Both the position numbers and the translations under genes were made by a program. Under the pieces are notes generated by a model. That model was not told where the DNA came from, did no database searches, and saw only the letters and a program-made list of their open reading frames with translations. Source: Iodobacter ciconiae (GTDB lineage: Bacteria > Pseudomonadota > Gammaproteobacteria > Burkholderiales > Chitinibacteraceae). From it: 64,000 bases of DNA. The stretch covers positions 1,798,001 to 1,862,000 of the forward strand of contig NZ_CP034433.1 in NCBI RefSeq assembly GCF_003952345.1, given 5' to 3'. Shown here piece by piece: positions 27,012-36,681 of this stretch (positions are counted from its first letter, which is position 1; each line of letters begins with the position of its first letter).

Positions 27012-27403
27012 GGCGGGCATAGTCTCATGAGCAATATGCAGAACCTAAAAGATCTTTTTAGCCTTCGGCATATTGATTTAGGTGCGGGCGTCCCGCTAGA
27101 CCTTTCTTTCTTGTGTGGCCAAGAAAGGAAGCGAAAGAAGGCCACCCCACGAAACACGAAGACCCCTGCGCTGCGGACAATCGAGTCGGCGGCGGGCGGG
27201 ATTGGCCCGTGCCTCGCTCCCTTGCCGAAACCCCGCCCCGCTTGTGTGTTTCAAGGGGACTTTAAAAAGCCCTGTGCGGAGAGCGTAGTTATTGTATTTT
27301 TTCGCTGCGTGTTAATGAAAAAAATCGCTTAGCACACATAGGGCGTAATCCGCCGTTTTCATTTTATTTCACCCAAAGCTCGGCGGGTTTCACCCTCCTT
27401 ACA
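27009..27403 (-). repeat. Dispersed MITE-like repeat, copy 2 (inverted relative to copies 1 and 3)
   Basis: About 395 bp, ends TAGGGCGGG (27009-27017) and GGGTTTCACCCTCCTTAC (right). Read on the minus strand it matches copy 3: GCTAAGCGA, CGCAGCGAAAAAATA, CGCTCTCCGCACAGGG, AAGTCCCCTTGAAACAC, GATTGTCCGCAG, GGCCTTCTTTCGC, GGTCTAGCGGGACGCCCGC. The central GC-rich hairpin is present with a mismatch (CGGGCGGG / CCCGCCCCG). The left end supplies the hmp stop codon. No conserved open frame is present. Confidence 0.8.
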
Positions 27404-27441
27404 AAAGATGCATTACATGATTTTGACTTAGGACATCTCGG

Positions 27442-27481
27442 TTTTTATAGGGCGCACAAGGCGTTACGCACCCTATAAAAA
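27442..27481. repeat. Palindromic hairpin downstream of dnaB
   Basis: TTTTTATAGGG (27442-27452) pairs perfectly with CCCTATAAAAA (27471-27481). The 18-base loop contains GCGCACAAGGCGTTACGC, itself palindrome-like. It may act as the dnaB terminator but lacks a T run in that direction. The GGGCGCA..GCGTT..GC theme recurs near 40541-40575 (GGGCGCAATTGCCGCTGGCG), suggesting a small REP-like family. Confidence 0.5.
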
Positions 27482-27536
27482 TCAGCTTTAGCGATGCGCA
27501 TGGACAAGATAGAATTTTTCCCACTCTGCTCGCCTT

Positions 27537-28952
27537 TTACTCAAGATCACTCGACCAGCCATCCGGACGAACCAAGGCATTTTCGAAGCGTGAATGCTGC
27601 CCCACAAACACCAGCGGAATCTTACCTACCGGGCCGTTACGGTGTTTACCGATAATGCATTCGGCAAGGCCTTTAAACTGGCTGTCCGGGTTGTAGTATT
27701 CATCACGGTACATAAATAAAATCAAATCCGCATCCTGCTCGATCGCTCCCGATTCTCGCAAGTCCGACATCATCGGGCGTTTATCAGTACGCTGCTCCAC
27801 AGAGCGGGAAAGCTGCGAGAGCGCAATAATCGGCACTTTCAGCTCTTTGGCCAGTGATTTTAAGCCACGGGAAATCTCACCCAGCTCGGTAGCGCGGTTT
27901 TGATCTTTTGCTCCGGCCCGCCCCGCCATCAGCTGCAGGTAATCGATCACGATCAGGCCAAGCTGGCCGCCACATTGCCGCGCGAGCCGTCTGGCCTTGG
28001 TCCGAATATCCAAAGCTGTCAAAGAGCCGGTTTCTTCAATAAAAATCGGCGCTTCGTTCATGCGGCCCACGGCGTGAGTGAGGCGCACCCAATCCTCATC
28101 TTCAAAGCGGCCGGTTTTCAGCTTATGCAGATCGATGCGGCCAATCGAGCCCACCATACGCATACCCAGCTGGGTTGCGCCCATTTCCATGGAGAAAATC
28201 GCCACCGGCAATTTAAGCTCAATCCCCACGTGCTCCGCAATATTCACCGAAAACGCCGTTTTACCCATGGAAGGGCGGCCGGCCACAATGATTAAATCAC
28301 CAGCCTGCATGCCCGAAGTCATCCGATCAAGGTCTAAAAACCCTGTGGCGACGCCGGTGACCTCGGACGGGTTATCCTGCTGGAACAAATGATCAATCCG
28401 CTCAACAATTTCTTTTAAAATCGGCGGCATGCCAATAAAGCCCTTCTGACCACGGGACGATTGCTCGGCAATCTGAAACACGGCCGATTCGGCTTGATCC
28501 AGCAGCTCGGAAGCTTCACGTCCGCTTGGGCTGTAGGCAGCATCGGCGATATCGGTGGCCACAGACGCCAGCTGGCGCATCACCGATTTTTCACGGACAA
28601 TCTCGCCATAGCGGCGGATATTGGCAGCTGACGGCGTGTTTTGTACCAAAGAGCCCAAATAAGCCAGGCCGCCCACATAAGATAATTCTTCGTGAGTATC
28701 AAGCGCTTCGGCCACGGTAATTACGTCGGCGGGGCGGCCTAATTCAACCAGCTTGGCAATCACGGCAAAAATGCGGCGGTGATCATCGCGGTAAAAATCG
28801 GCTTCAAACAGCGTGTCCGCAATCTTGTCGAATGAGCTGTTATCCAGCATCAGCCCACCAAGCACAGATTGCTCAGCCTCAACCGAATGCGGTGGCATGC
28901 GGATGTTTTCAAGTTGCGTCATGGAGTGGTCGGGGTTACGATGCTCGGTCAT
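27537..28952 (-). CDS. dnaB: Replicative DNA helicase DnaB
   Basis: Hexameric 5'-3' helicase of the replication fork (471 aa). The N-terminal DnaB domain starts near PHSVEAEQSVLGGLMLDN. The RecA-like domain has Walker A GRPSMGKTA and Walker B LIVIDYLQLM, then SRSVEQRTDKRPMMSDLRES and an arginine-finger region near the C-terminus (KHRNGPVG). No intein was found; the frame is continuous across all motifs. The annotated ATG at 28952 has a weak ribosome-binding site and an internal ATG at 28922 is possible. Divergent from ratA. Confidence 0.96.
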   Translation of the reverse strand: MTEHRNPDHSMTQLENIRMPPHSVEAEQSVLGGLMLDNSSFDKIADTLFEADFYRDDHRRIFAVIAKLVELGRPADVITVAEALDTHEELSYVGGLAYLGSLVQNTPSAANIRRYGEIVREKSVMRQLASVATDIADAAYSPSGREASELLDQAESAVFQIAEQSSRGQKGFIGMPPILKEIVERIDHLFQQDNPSEVTGVATGFLDLDRMTSGMQAGDLIIVAGRPSMGKTAFSVNIAEHVGIELKLPVAIFSMEMGATQLGMRMVGSIGRIDLHKLKTGRFEDEDWVRLTHAVGRMNEAPIFIEETGSLTALDIRTKARRLARQCGGQLGLIVIDYLQLMAGRAGAKDQNRATELGEISRGLKSLAKELKVPIIALSQLSRSVEQRTDKRPMMSDLRESGAIEQDADLILFMYRDEYYNPDSQFKGLAECIIGKHRNGPVGKIPLVFVGQHSRFENALVRPDGWSSDLE

Positions 28953-29055
28953 TTTTTTACATCTAGTGTGGCGTACTGGAAGCTCGGCATTTTACGCTAC
29001 AAACTATCGGATGCGGCAGATTGAAATATATCCCACCGCCATATAAAGATAATCT

Positions 29056-29484
29056 ATGCAGTCTATTCGTAAAACAGTCTTAGTCACCTACTCCGCCGAT
29101 CACATGTTTGGTCTGGTTGATCGCGTCGAAAACTACCCTCAATTTTTACCCTGGTGCGGTGGCGTCGAGGTGCATGAGCGCAGCGACACCATACTGGATG
29201 TGACTGTAAAGATTGAATTCTTGAAAATCAGTACTTTTTTTCGTACCCGCGACATTAAATCCAGGCATTTAATTGAGATGCAATTCGTGGATGGCCCATT
29301 CAAAGCCTTACGCGGGGTGTGGCGTTTTACGCCATTAATGGAAGACGCGTGTAAAGTAGAGTTCGAGCTGGATTACGAGTTTTCCAGCCACAGCTTAGAA
29401 ATGATTATTGGCCCGGTATTTAATAAAATCACCAGCACCTTTGTCGATGCATTTATTAAGCAAGCCGATAAAATCTATTCATAA
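29056..29484 (+). CDS. ratA: RatA / coenzyme Q-binding COQ10-like START-domain protein
   Basis: A 142 aa START/SRPBCC-fold protein. E. coli RatA was described as inhibiting 70S ribosome association, while homologues (COQ10) bind ubiquinone, so the true role is debated. Family hallmarks are SADHMFGLVDRVENYPQFLPWC near the N-terminus, FVDGPFKALRGVW in the middle, and the C-terminal amphipathic helix. It is followed by rnfH (ratB) as in E. coli ratAB; smpB, commonly divergent in this locus, is replaced here by dnaB. Confidence 0.9.
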   Translation: MQSIRKTVLVTYSADHMFGLVDRVENYPQFLPWCGGVEVHERSDTILDVTVKIEFLKISTFFRTRDIKSRHLIEMQFVDGPFKALRGVWRFTPLMEDACKVEFELDYEFSSHSLEMIIGPVFNKITSTFVDAFIKQADKIYS

Positions 29485-29510
29485 GCGATAAGCAATTGAT
29501 CAAGGCCATC

Positions 29511-29819
29511 ATGAGTACATTAATCAATATTGAAGTAGTTTATGCTACACCTGCCCTGCAAAAACTCATCGCTCTTAAAGTGAATACAGGCACTACTGCT
29601 GAACAGGCAATCATACAATCGGGTATTTTAGATTTTTTTCCCGAGATTGATTTGTCGAGCAGTAAGATTGGTATTTTTTCTAAAGCTTGCAAACCAGACA
29701 CAGTTTTGCGCGAAAAAGACAGGGTTGAGATTTACCGCGCGCTGCTGGCCGATCCTAAAGAAATACGCAGGCAACGCGCCATGGAAGGCAGAGTGACAAA
29801 AAAAGGCGGCGCAGCCTGA
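29511..29819 (+). CDS. rnfH: RnfH/RatB family ubiquitin-like protein
   Basis: A 102 aa beta-grasp protein of the RnfH (UPF0125, RatB) family. Recognisable features are INIEVVYATPALQKLIALKV, GILDFFPEIDL, IGIFSK, and DRVEIYRALLADPKEIRRQR near the C-terminus. The ATG at 29511 with AAGG five bases upstream is preferred over a TTG at 29496. Paired with ratA (26 bp gap). No confirmed biochemical function is known for the family. Confidence 0.9.
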   Translation: MSTLINIEVVYATPALQKLIALKVNTGTTAEQAIIQSGILDFFPEIDLSSSKIGIFSKACKPDTVLREKDRVEIYRALLADPKEIRRQRAMEGRVTKKGGAA

Positions 29820-30075
29820 CACAAAACATCAGCTATCGCCATGATGTACCTAGCAAAATCTGCCCTTCACGCAGCAACAATAACGCCCCACAACGGGCAG
29901 CCTTCACTCAAAATTGAATATACCTGTTAACCAGGCTCACCGCGGCACAAGAAAGCGAACGCCAACCCGTGCCGCACAGCAAGCAAGACTTCCTGAACTA
30001 CATTTTCAGCCTTTCAGCCACTACACCCCAGAAAACTGGTGCACCCGGCCTATTCAGGTACTAGCCCAGCCTGCA

Positions 30076-31125
30076 TTACTTGGCTAACCTGCGTCCGAAA
30101 GAAACCGCATAAGCCCCTGCCCTGGCCTGCAAAATAGGGTCATCGGATGCCTTGACCCCAGCAGGAAGAATGGTAGGGAGGAACGTTACAGCATCACAAA
30201 GAGCCGCATCAGCCTGAGCAGTGATTTTTAGGCGGCCCAGCGTCGTATGTTTACTGCCGCTCCATTGCATCGTTGAATCTTGCAGGCTATCACCGGGGGT
30301 GCGGTGCTGGGCGACCAGATCAAACTCAATCGCTTTTTCTGCAAGACGGCGCTGTAAATCAGCCTGTAAAAACTGATCAGGCTGGCTGGCTTCGGTAGCC
30401 TCATCCAGATAAACAGTGCCTGCAACTGGCACTAAGCTTAAGCGTGCCCATGTGTTTTTCCCTTTTTTACTGGTAAAACCAAAGGCACTTGTAGAATGAT
30501 AAGCCGTTGTAGAGTAAGACGCTGGTGCGGGATGTGATGCAAGCAATGCAGCCTGTGCTTTTCCATCTGGAAATTGAATATTATGCGCTGCAATCTTTTC
30601 AGGGTTAGGTTTTCCGGTAGCAGGATCTGGAACTCGTGCCTGTAGGAAACTCATAAAGGATTCTGGGGTAGCTGCAAAAGAAACAGGTTCGGAAATCAGA
30701 ACCAGATCGTAGTTTTCTTTGCCATCCCCCATGCGAAACGCCAGGCCGCGGGCCGTCCGGCTTTTATCAGAAATACCGGGATTTCCACCACCAATGGAAA
30801 AGCGCCCAAAACCATTCAGTGCCGGTTTTTTGAACATCGCTGCACTGGTAAAATTCGATGCATTGGACGCAGGCTCGAACTGCCCGGTAACACACAAACC
30901 CTTGGCATGCGCCGCACGAACCCCTGCATGACGGCCAAAGATATTGTTTAAAGCATCCACCATCTCAGTCGGCGTCGTGCCAGCCAATGACGGCTGTGCG
31001 GCAAGTGCTGCAGCCAAAAGACAGGTCGTTGTAATAGTTTTACTAAGCGTTTGTGAGGAAATAAAAAGAGAAGAAATACGGGAAACACCCAAAAACATTG
31101 TGTGGTCTTTAATTAGAGTAGGCAT
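30076..31125 (-). CDS. srpA: Periplasmic catalase-related peroxidase (SrpA-like)
   Basis: Heme protein of the short catalase family (349 aa), expected to have peroxidase activity rather than full catalase activity. An N-terminal Sec signal peptide ends near AAQPSLAG. The distal heme His lies in GRHAGVRAAHAKG, followed by FTSAAMFKKPALNGFGRFS, and the proximal heme Tyr is in RAGAYAVSFGRRL at the C-terminus. Two possible starts are 31125 and 31098; the first is kept because AGAAGAG precedes it. It probably detoxifies peroxide in the periplasm. Monocistronic. Confidence 0.9.
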   Translation of the reverse strand: MPTLIKDHTMFLGVSRISSLFISSQTLSKTITTTCLLAAALAAQPSLAGTTPTEMVDALNNIFGRHAGVRAAHAKGLCVTGQFEPASNASNFTSAAMFKKPALNGFGRFSIGGGNPGISDKSRTARGLAFRMGDGKENYDLVLISEPVSFAATPESFMSFLQARVPDPATGKPNPEKIAAHNIQFPDGKAQAALLASHPAPASYSTTAYHSTSAFGFTSKKGKNTWARLSLVPVAGTVYLDEATEASQPDQFLQADLQRRLAEKAIEFDLVAQHRTPGDSLQDSTMQWSGSKHTTLGRLKITAQADAALCDAVTFLPTILPAGVKASDDPILQARAGAYAVSFGRRLAK

Positions 31126-31917
31126 ATAGAGACTCTTCTGTGGTTAAGTAAACTAATAAAAAATCAGTAAGAAACTTACCATTACTTCATTTCTCGCCAG
31201 GCTCTGTTAACGTTTCAAGCCAGAGATAGACAGAAGTAGGTGCAAACCCGCAAAACAGAAACTCCTACACCTTTTATCCTGTGAGTTTGCAATGCCCCGA
31301 TTAATGCCCGGTAACGGGCTTTGCTCGAAGCTGGAAAATATTCTGCTTTAACGCTCCATTTACAACAAGTCCAATTTACGAATTACTATCGAAGAAATGT
31401 TTTATTCCATGCGCATTACCAACCATAACAAGGCTGACTCAACATTTTTAATAAATAAAATTTAATCCATAAACGACTTAACACTTGGTTTGCCGAATAA
31501 AATAATTCAATATTTTCAAAGTCTTACCAACTAACACTGATATTTAGAAGACATTCACCAGCAAGAATAATACAAAAGCTTATCAGCGCAGTAGAGGTAT
31601 AGGCAGTGATTAATTTCAAGCCATTAGCAAAAGCCATGCCGGAAATACCAGCAAAATTCACAAGGCAGCAGATGCTTATGGTTTATCAATACTCTTTGAA
31701 ATAGCCAGTGGCAAGATCAATAATCTGCACGACGCCCCCCGAATTAATCATCCCATTACCTTTAGCCAAAGGGATCATCGGAAACAAAAAGCAAGGCAAT
31801 GAGCCGCTCTGCCAGCAGATTGAAACGCTGGGTGCATGGTCAGTGATTTACGGGAAATATAATTTAATTAAAGAAAATACTAATTTAAATCGAGGATTAT
31901 ATTGTGGCTGACATTGG
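31126..31917. other. Gene-free, AT-rich region upstream of srpA
   Basis: No supportable gene. A 67-codon frame at 31708-31911 has no ribosome-binding site or family similarity and abuts a transposase relic, so the area is probably decayed mobile DNA. Confidence 0.5.
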
Positions 31918-32030
31918 GCCGAAAATACCTTTACGCGGCTAAAGCCACGAGCGGAGGTATTTCGATATGACAAATTAAAGAGGTTATGAAAACACGATTG
32001 GCTATGCACAGGATTTTTATGGCCGCCAAT
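31918..32030 (+). pseudogene. Relic of an IS5-type transposase C-terminus
   Basis: Conceptual translation gives AENTFTRLKPRAEVFRYDKL then, after a shift of frame near 31985, YENTIGYAQDF. This resembles the C-terminal 'VENxFxRLKxFRxxxTRYDKLxRNYExx' block of IS5/IS1182-like DDE transposases. A stop precedes it and the frame is shifted, so it is a fragment. No inverted repeats were found. Confidence 0.5.
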
Positions 32031-32137
32031 ATAAAATCAACAGGGCCCAAGTGCTCTGCTGATTATTCTGTATGAAAGCGTTCTAGTAATTTATTCGGAA
32101 ATTAATCTCAAACAGTCTGATCGTTACGTCAGATTTC

Positions 32138-35100
32138 TTACGCAACAGCAATGCTGGCGCTCATTTTTTTTAAAATAGGCAGTGCATCACCAAAATTGAA
32201 TTTCTCCAGAGCAATTCTGAATGTGGCGAATTCTACAGGATCAAAAAAATCAGCCATTGCATCCCCGTACTTACTCATCACAGTAAGTGCTTCAGCATCC
32301 ATATCTGTTAACAGACGCTCCAGCCAGAATAAAAGACTTTGTAATTCTTTGGCAGACATTTTGCCTGATGGTACTGCGGCATTGGCAAAAGGATCTTCAC
32401 CATTAATATAATCATTCACCTCATGCATCAGCACACTCAGATGCTGCTCAAGCAAAAGCAAATCTTCCCTCACTTCGTTCAAACCACCACCATGCGAGAT
32501 GGCCGATTCAATCCGTCCGGCAATTTCAGAAACCCGGCTCCCTCCCAGCGTGGCACTAAGACCTTTTAAGGTGTGCGAAAATCGTAAAGCAGGCTCTAAT
32601 TCATTTGCAAGCAACGCCGCATGTGTTCTTTGCACGCAATCGGCCTCACTGCCATAAAATTGTTTCAGCATCCGCAAATAAAGAGAAGAATTATTCAGCA
32701 CATAACTCAGGCCAACTTTGATATCCAGCTCGTGCCGCTCCACAGGCAGCGGCGGAGCTAATACGGACATTGCCCGTGGCGGCATGTGAACCGCAGCCTG
32801 AGCCACTCCTGATGAGGCCAGCTCGGTGAGAACAGGCGCTGCTAGCTCATCTGCGCTGATTTCAGCCCTAGGATTACCATCTGGTGTAGTTATCCGCCAG
32901 TGCTTTAGACATTCAAAAAACTGGATAGGATCTATCGGTTTTGAAATGTGGTCATTCATACCCAAATCAAGACAACGCGCACGCTCTTCCACCATCGCAT
33001 GCGCCGTCATCGCAATAAGCGGAATATGGTTATAGCGTGCATCTGCACGAATATGCCGGGAGGCTTCATATCCGTCCATCACAGGCATTTGCATATCCAT
33101 CAGGATCACATCAAAAGAAGCGCCCCCTAATAGCTCCAGTTTTTCCAATGCCTCTTTACCATGATTGGCCACAACAACATCAACACCGACCGAACTTAGC
33201 AGCTCTGTGGCAATTTGCTGATTAATCGAATTATCCTCGGTCAGCAATACTCGCATTCCTTGCAGCCCTATTTCCACTTCATCCTGCGGAGCAGCCCGGG
33301 CAGCAGAAATATCATCACTGGCAAAAATTGAAACCAGGCAATCTGTTAAAGAAGACGCATTAACCGGCTTGGTTAAAATGGCATTGATATTTAAACTTTG
33401 CGCCTGGATATAAATATCTTCACGATCAAATGCAGTTACAATTACAAGCTTGGGCGTGTGATCGCCAGGTAATACCTCCTGAATTTTCTTGGCAGCCTGG
33501 GCTCCATCCATAATCGGCATTTGCCAGTCCAGCAATACCAAGCCAAATGGGTCCCCCCGCTGATGTGCAGCGCTACATAGCTCAATGGCCCCCTGCCCGG
33601 AGCCCACATGTTCAATACGCACTGAAAACCGTTTTAATACTTCAATAATGGCCAAACGCGCATGCTCATGATCATCAACAACAAGCACACGCATATTATT
33701 TATTTTTTCCGGAATAGCGCGGGTTCTGATTTCTTTATGCTCTATCCCAAACCAGGCAGTAAATACAAACTGGCTACCCGCGCCAATTTCACTCTCGGCC
33801 CAGATATGCCCTCCCATCAACTCAACCAGCCGTTTACTAATTGACAATCCCAATCCTGTACCACCGAATTTACGGGTAGTGCTGTTATCTGCCTGAGTAA
33901 ACGGCATAAAAAGTTTAGCCAGCTGCTCTTGCGTCATACCAATACCGGTGTCTCTCACTCTGAATTCTAATTGCGTTTTTTCTTGATTTTTTTCCAGACA
34001 ACAAATAGTAATTTCCACCTCACCAGACTCGGTAAACTTTACAGCGTTATTTACCAAATTAATCATAATCTGGCTGAGCCTTAAAGAGTCCCCAAGTAAA
34101 CAAGGGGGAATATCTACCGGATTATGAATAACAAATTCCAAGCCCTTTTCAAATACTTTCTGAGTTGTAACTGTACATACATTATTAAGTACGGTTTCTA
34201 AATCAAACGGGGCAACTTCAATATTTAATTTACCAGCCTCAATTTTAGAAAAATCAAGAATATCATTAATAATGCCCAGCAAAGATGTACCTGCATGATG
34301 AATTTTTGACAGGTAGTCACGTTGCTTTGGCGGCATTTCTGCTTTTAATGCCAGATGGGATAAACCAATAACAGCATTCATGGGGGTACGAATTTCATGA
34401 CTCATATTGGCAAGAAAGCTAGATTTAACCGAAGCGGCCTCCTCTGCCCTGGTTTTTGCCAACTGCAGCTCTTGCTCAACCATTTTACGCTGGCTAATAT
34501 CACGGGCAAACAAAGTGCCACTACAATGCCCGTCCATATTCAAAATGGTCATACCCACTTCAATGGGCAATAAGCTCCCTGAACGATTTCTTGCCAGCAG
34601 CTCCCAAAACCGTGCGGTAGTAATGCGTGAAGTGGCTTCACTCAAACCGCGCTCCAGCACCAGCGGTAAATCACCCTCGCCTTCAATATGAATAAGGCTT
34701 TGCAGCTTCAAACCTACCACTTCCTTAACAGTAAACCCAAAGGTTAGCTCGGCCGCACGGTTCCAATCCGTCACACAACAATTCTGATCCAGTAAAATAA
34801 CGGCAATCGGCGCACCTTCAATTACCGCTTTAGACTGCATTTCGCTTTGCTGCAAAGCCATCGCGCGAAGATCAGCCTCTTGCTCAAGCCCCTGTTTGCG
34901 TGCAGCCAACTCGGCATTACTCACCGTCAGTACCGACATCAATTCATCGCGAGTTTGCTCATTAAGAATGTTTTTAACTTGCAAAATGGCATCAGCATCC
35001 TGATGATCAATTCTGAACGCCAGCTGCACCATGCCATTTGACACCGTATGTCGCGCATCAAAAAAGGCAGAGAGCGAATGTTTAGCCCAGCCGCCTTCAG

Positions 35101-35320
35101 AGTGCACCATAAAATAAAATGAATCGTTTTCCAGCCCCACAGGCAAAAGATGATTCGATGTTGATTGCCGCACAAGCTGGCATAGCGAATAAAACCCTGT
35201 TAACAGAAAATCGCTACGCATTCGGTTGAATTTTAAGCAGCCCAGAGCACGGCGCAGTTTATCTCGAGCGATAAAAACGCTTTCTTCGGAGCGTAAATCC
35301 AGCACGCCAAGTTCAGTCAT
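32138..35320 (-). CDS. Hybrid sensor histidine kinase (PAS-HisKA-HATPase-REC-REC-Hpt), stressosome output
   Basis: A 1060 aa soluble kinase. Residues about 1-130 resemble a degenerate RsbT/RsbW-like ATPase fold (weak). A PAS domain spans about 170-285 and HisKA has the phospho-accepting His at about 308 ([11 protein letters not shown]). HATPase follows ([32 protein letters not shown]). REC1 ([11 protein letters not shown]) and REC2 ([11 protein letters not shown]) each carry the Asp, and the Hpt domain has [14 protein letters not shown]. The start at 35320 overlaps rsbX by ATGA; a GTG at 35329 is less likely. No membrane helix. It ends the rsbRSTX operon, so it probably receives the RsbT/RsbX signal. 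No dedicated downstream response regulator is present. Confidence 0.9.
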   Translation of the reverse strand: MTELGVLDLRSEESVFIARDKLRRALGCLKFNRMRSDFLLTGFYSLCQLVRQSTSNHLLPVGLENDSFYFMVHSEGGWAKHSLSAFFDARHTVSNGMVQLAFRIDHQDADAILQVKNILNEQTRDELMSVLTVSNAELAARKQGLEQEADLRAMALQQSEMQSKAVIEGAPIAVILLDQNCCVTDWNRAAELTFGFTVKEVVGLKLQSLIHIEGEGDLPLVLERGLSEATSRITTARFWELLARNRSGSLLPIEVGMTILNMDGHCSGTLFARDISQRKMVEQELQLAKTRAEEAASVKSSFLANMSHEIRTPMNAVIGLSHLALKAEMPPKQRDYLSKIHHAGTSLLGIINDILDFSKIEAGKLNIEVAPFDLETVLNNVCTVTTQKVFEKGLEFVIHNPVDIPPCLLGDSLRLSQIMINLVNNAVKFTESGEVEITICCLEKNQEKTQLEFRVRDTGIGMTQEQLAKLFMPFTQADNSTTRKFGGTGLGLSISKRLVELMGGHIWAESEIGAGSQFVFTAWFGIEHKEIRTRAIPEKINNMRVLVVDDHEHARLAIIEVLKRFSVRIEHVGSGQGAIELCSAAHQRGDPFGLVLLDWQMPIMDGAQAAKKIQEVLPGDHTPKLVIVTAFDREDIYIQAQSLNINAILTKPVNASSLTDCLVSIFASDDISAARAAPQDEVEIGLQGMRVLLTEDNSINQQIATELLSSVGVDVVVANHGKEALEKLELLGGASFDVILMDMQMPVMDGYEASRHIRADARYNHIPLIAMTAHAMVEERARCLDLGMNDHISKPIDPIQFFECLKHWRITTPDGNPRAEISADELAAPVLTELASSGVAQAAVHMPPRAMSVLAPPLPVERHELDIKVGLSYVLNNSSLYLRMLKQFYGSEADCVQRTHAALLANELEPALRFSHTLKGLSATLGGSRVSEIAGRIESAISHGGGLNEVREDLLLLEQHLSVLMHEVNDYINGEDPFANAAVPSGKMSAKELQSLLFWLERLLTDMDAEALTVMSKYGDAMADFFDPVEFATFRIALEKFNFGDALPILKKMSASIAVA

Positions 35321-35895
35321 AATGTGCACTTTATCGCCAGGCAGGTTGCATCGTCATAAAGCTTACCAAAACGGCTAAGCAAGTTTGCAACCATTTGGTT
35401 AAGGGTGTTTCTTCGTTCTAGCAAAATATCATTAGCCGCAATGTGCTCCTGAATGCCATCGGTCGCAAAAACAAACACATCATCACTCTTAAAGCTAAAG
35501 GTCTCGATCCGGATACTGCGTAAAATAATGCCTAACGTGCCTGCCTGAGCCGGAAAAGTAAAACAATCTTTCCCCAATTTTCGCATCACCGTATTTCCAA
35601 TCGTGATGCACTGCGCCTGGCCATCATTGCCCAGAAAAGCCATGGTAATCGCCGTTCCGCGCGATCCGCGAATGTGTTCATGTAAAGATTTAAGCATCCA
35701 GCCAATATCTTCACTACTATTTTCTTCCAGCCACTGCTCACACAACCGGGCCAGCTCATGAGCTTCCGGGCCATGACCCAGTACATCCAAAATACCCACT
35801 AATACGCCGTGTTCCACCTGCTTGATAAATGTGCCATCACCGCACACCACCTCGCCAAAACAAGGACGTAAACAACGTGCATATTCAAAATGCAT
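35317..35895 (-). CDS. rsbX: RsbX-like PP2C/SpoIIE phosphatase
   Basis: A 192 aa stand-alone SpoIIE-type serine phosphatase. Metal-binding positions are visible in [32 protein letters not shown] and DDATCLAIK. In Bacillus, RsbX resets the stressosome by dephosphorylating RsbR and RsbS. The gene lies between rsbT (three-base gap) and the hybrid kinase (ATGA overlap). Compact single-domain size supports RsbX over RsbP/RsbU, which carry sensor or linker domains. Confidence 0.87.
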   Translation of the reverse strand: MHFEYARCLRPCFGEVVCGDGTFIKQVEHGVLVGILDVLGHGPEAHELARLCEQWLEENSSEDIGWMLKSLHEHIRGSRGTAITMAFLGNDGQAQCITIGNTVMRKLGKDCFTFPAQAGTLGIILRSIRIETFSFKSDDVFVFATDGIQEHIAANDILLERRNTLNQMVANLLSRFGKLYDDATCLAIKCTL

Positions 35896-35898
35896 GGC

Positions 35899-36315
35899 TT
35901 AGTTTTTCCATTTACGAAACAGGACACAGGTTCCCATCTCTGGCTCTGAACTAATTTCAAACTCATCAGCTAAACGGCGTGTCCCGGGCAAACCCAGCCC
36001 CAATGTACCCTTGGTGCTATAGTGCTCGGACATGGCAAGATCCAGGCTTTTTATCCCAGGACCCCGATCTTCAGCCTTCACTTCCAGCCCTTCACGACCT
36101 TTGGCAACCACCCAGGAAAAAGACATCATGCCTTCACCTGCATATTTCACGATATTCGTAGCCAGCTCAGAGGCTCCCGTTGTAATTTCAGTGACAGCAA
36201 CAGGCGAATAACCACACTGCTTGGCCAAAGAAAACGTATAAGCTACCAACATGGCAACATCAGCATCATTACAAATCTTTCGCCAGACGGTGGCCATTTC
36301 CACGCTAGGTTTCAT
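35899..36315 (-). CDS. rsbT: RsbT-like switch kinase (HATPase)
   Basis: A 138 aa GHKL-fold serine kinase. N-box ASELATNIVKYA, G1-box EDRGPGI and G2-box GTLGLGLPGTRRLADEFEI match RsbT. The Am-x-x-(G/H)YS segment (AMSEHYSTKG) is also in place. In known systems RsbT is held by RsbS/RsbR in the stressosome and, once released, activates a downstream target. The gene overlaps rsbS by 11 bp, so translation is coupled. Confidence 0.9.
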   Translation of the reverse strand: MKPSVEMATVWRKICNDADVAMLVAYTFSLAKQCGYSPVAVTEITTGASELATNIVKYAGEGMMSFSWVVAKGREGLEVKAEDRGPGIKSLDLAMSEHYSTKGTLGLGLPGTRRLADEFEISSEPEMGTCVLFRKWKN

Positions 36316-36673
36316 GTAATAAATCCAGTGCTTGTCTGATTGTCTGACAGCCCCGCAATGCTGATAAATCGCTATCTAGCGCTGCCAAACCGGCTACCAC
36401 CCCTGGCCTGAAACCAATAAATACCGTTTTAGCCCCCATTATTTTCAGCATCTGTGTTAATTCGACTAAAGCTACAAATCCATCCACATCCAGAGCATCT
36501 ACTTCAGATAAATCAAGCATTACCCCTTTGGCGGCGACTTTACTCACCTGTTGCAACAGCTTGCTTTGTAGCGCAATCATTGTTGAGGGTCGCAAATCGC
36601 TTTGCACACAGGCAAGTAAAGCATCTTCAACAACAGAAATTGTGACCCCTCCCCCTGATTCACACTCATTCAT
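36305..36673 (-). CDS. rsbS: RsbS-like STAS-domain stressosome protein
   Basis: A 122 aa single STAS domain expected to form the stressosome core with RsbR. The fold is clear (KGVMLDLSEVDALDVDGFVA, then LKIMGAKTVFIGFRPGV). RsbS normally has a phosphorylatable Ser in 'IDSF'; here the aligned stretch is LDVDGF (residues 61-66) and has no Ser or Thr at that site. Either phosphorylation occurs elsewhere or the protein is locked. Position between rsbR (eight-base gap) and rsbT supports the name. Confidence 0.82.
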   Translation of the reverse strand: MNECESGGGVTISVVEDALLACVQSDLRPSTMIALQSKLLQQVSKVAAKGVMLDLSEVDALDVDGFVALVELTQMLKIMGAKTVFIGFRPGVVAGLAALDSDLSALRGCQTIRQALDLLHET

Positions 36674-36681
36674 TACGCCCC

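Noticed and set aside
27027..27332. A 101-codon frame inside repeat copy 2
   Set aside because: Same reason: an artefact of the GC-rich repeat, with no matching frame in the other copies.
31708..31911. 67-codon plus-strand frame near the IS5-type relic
   Set aside because: No ribosome-binding site or family resemblance; probably decayed mobile DNA.
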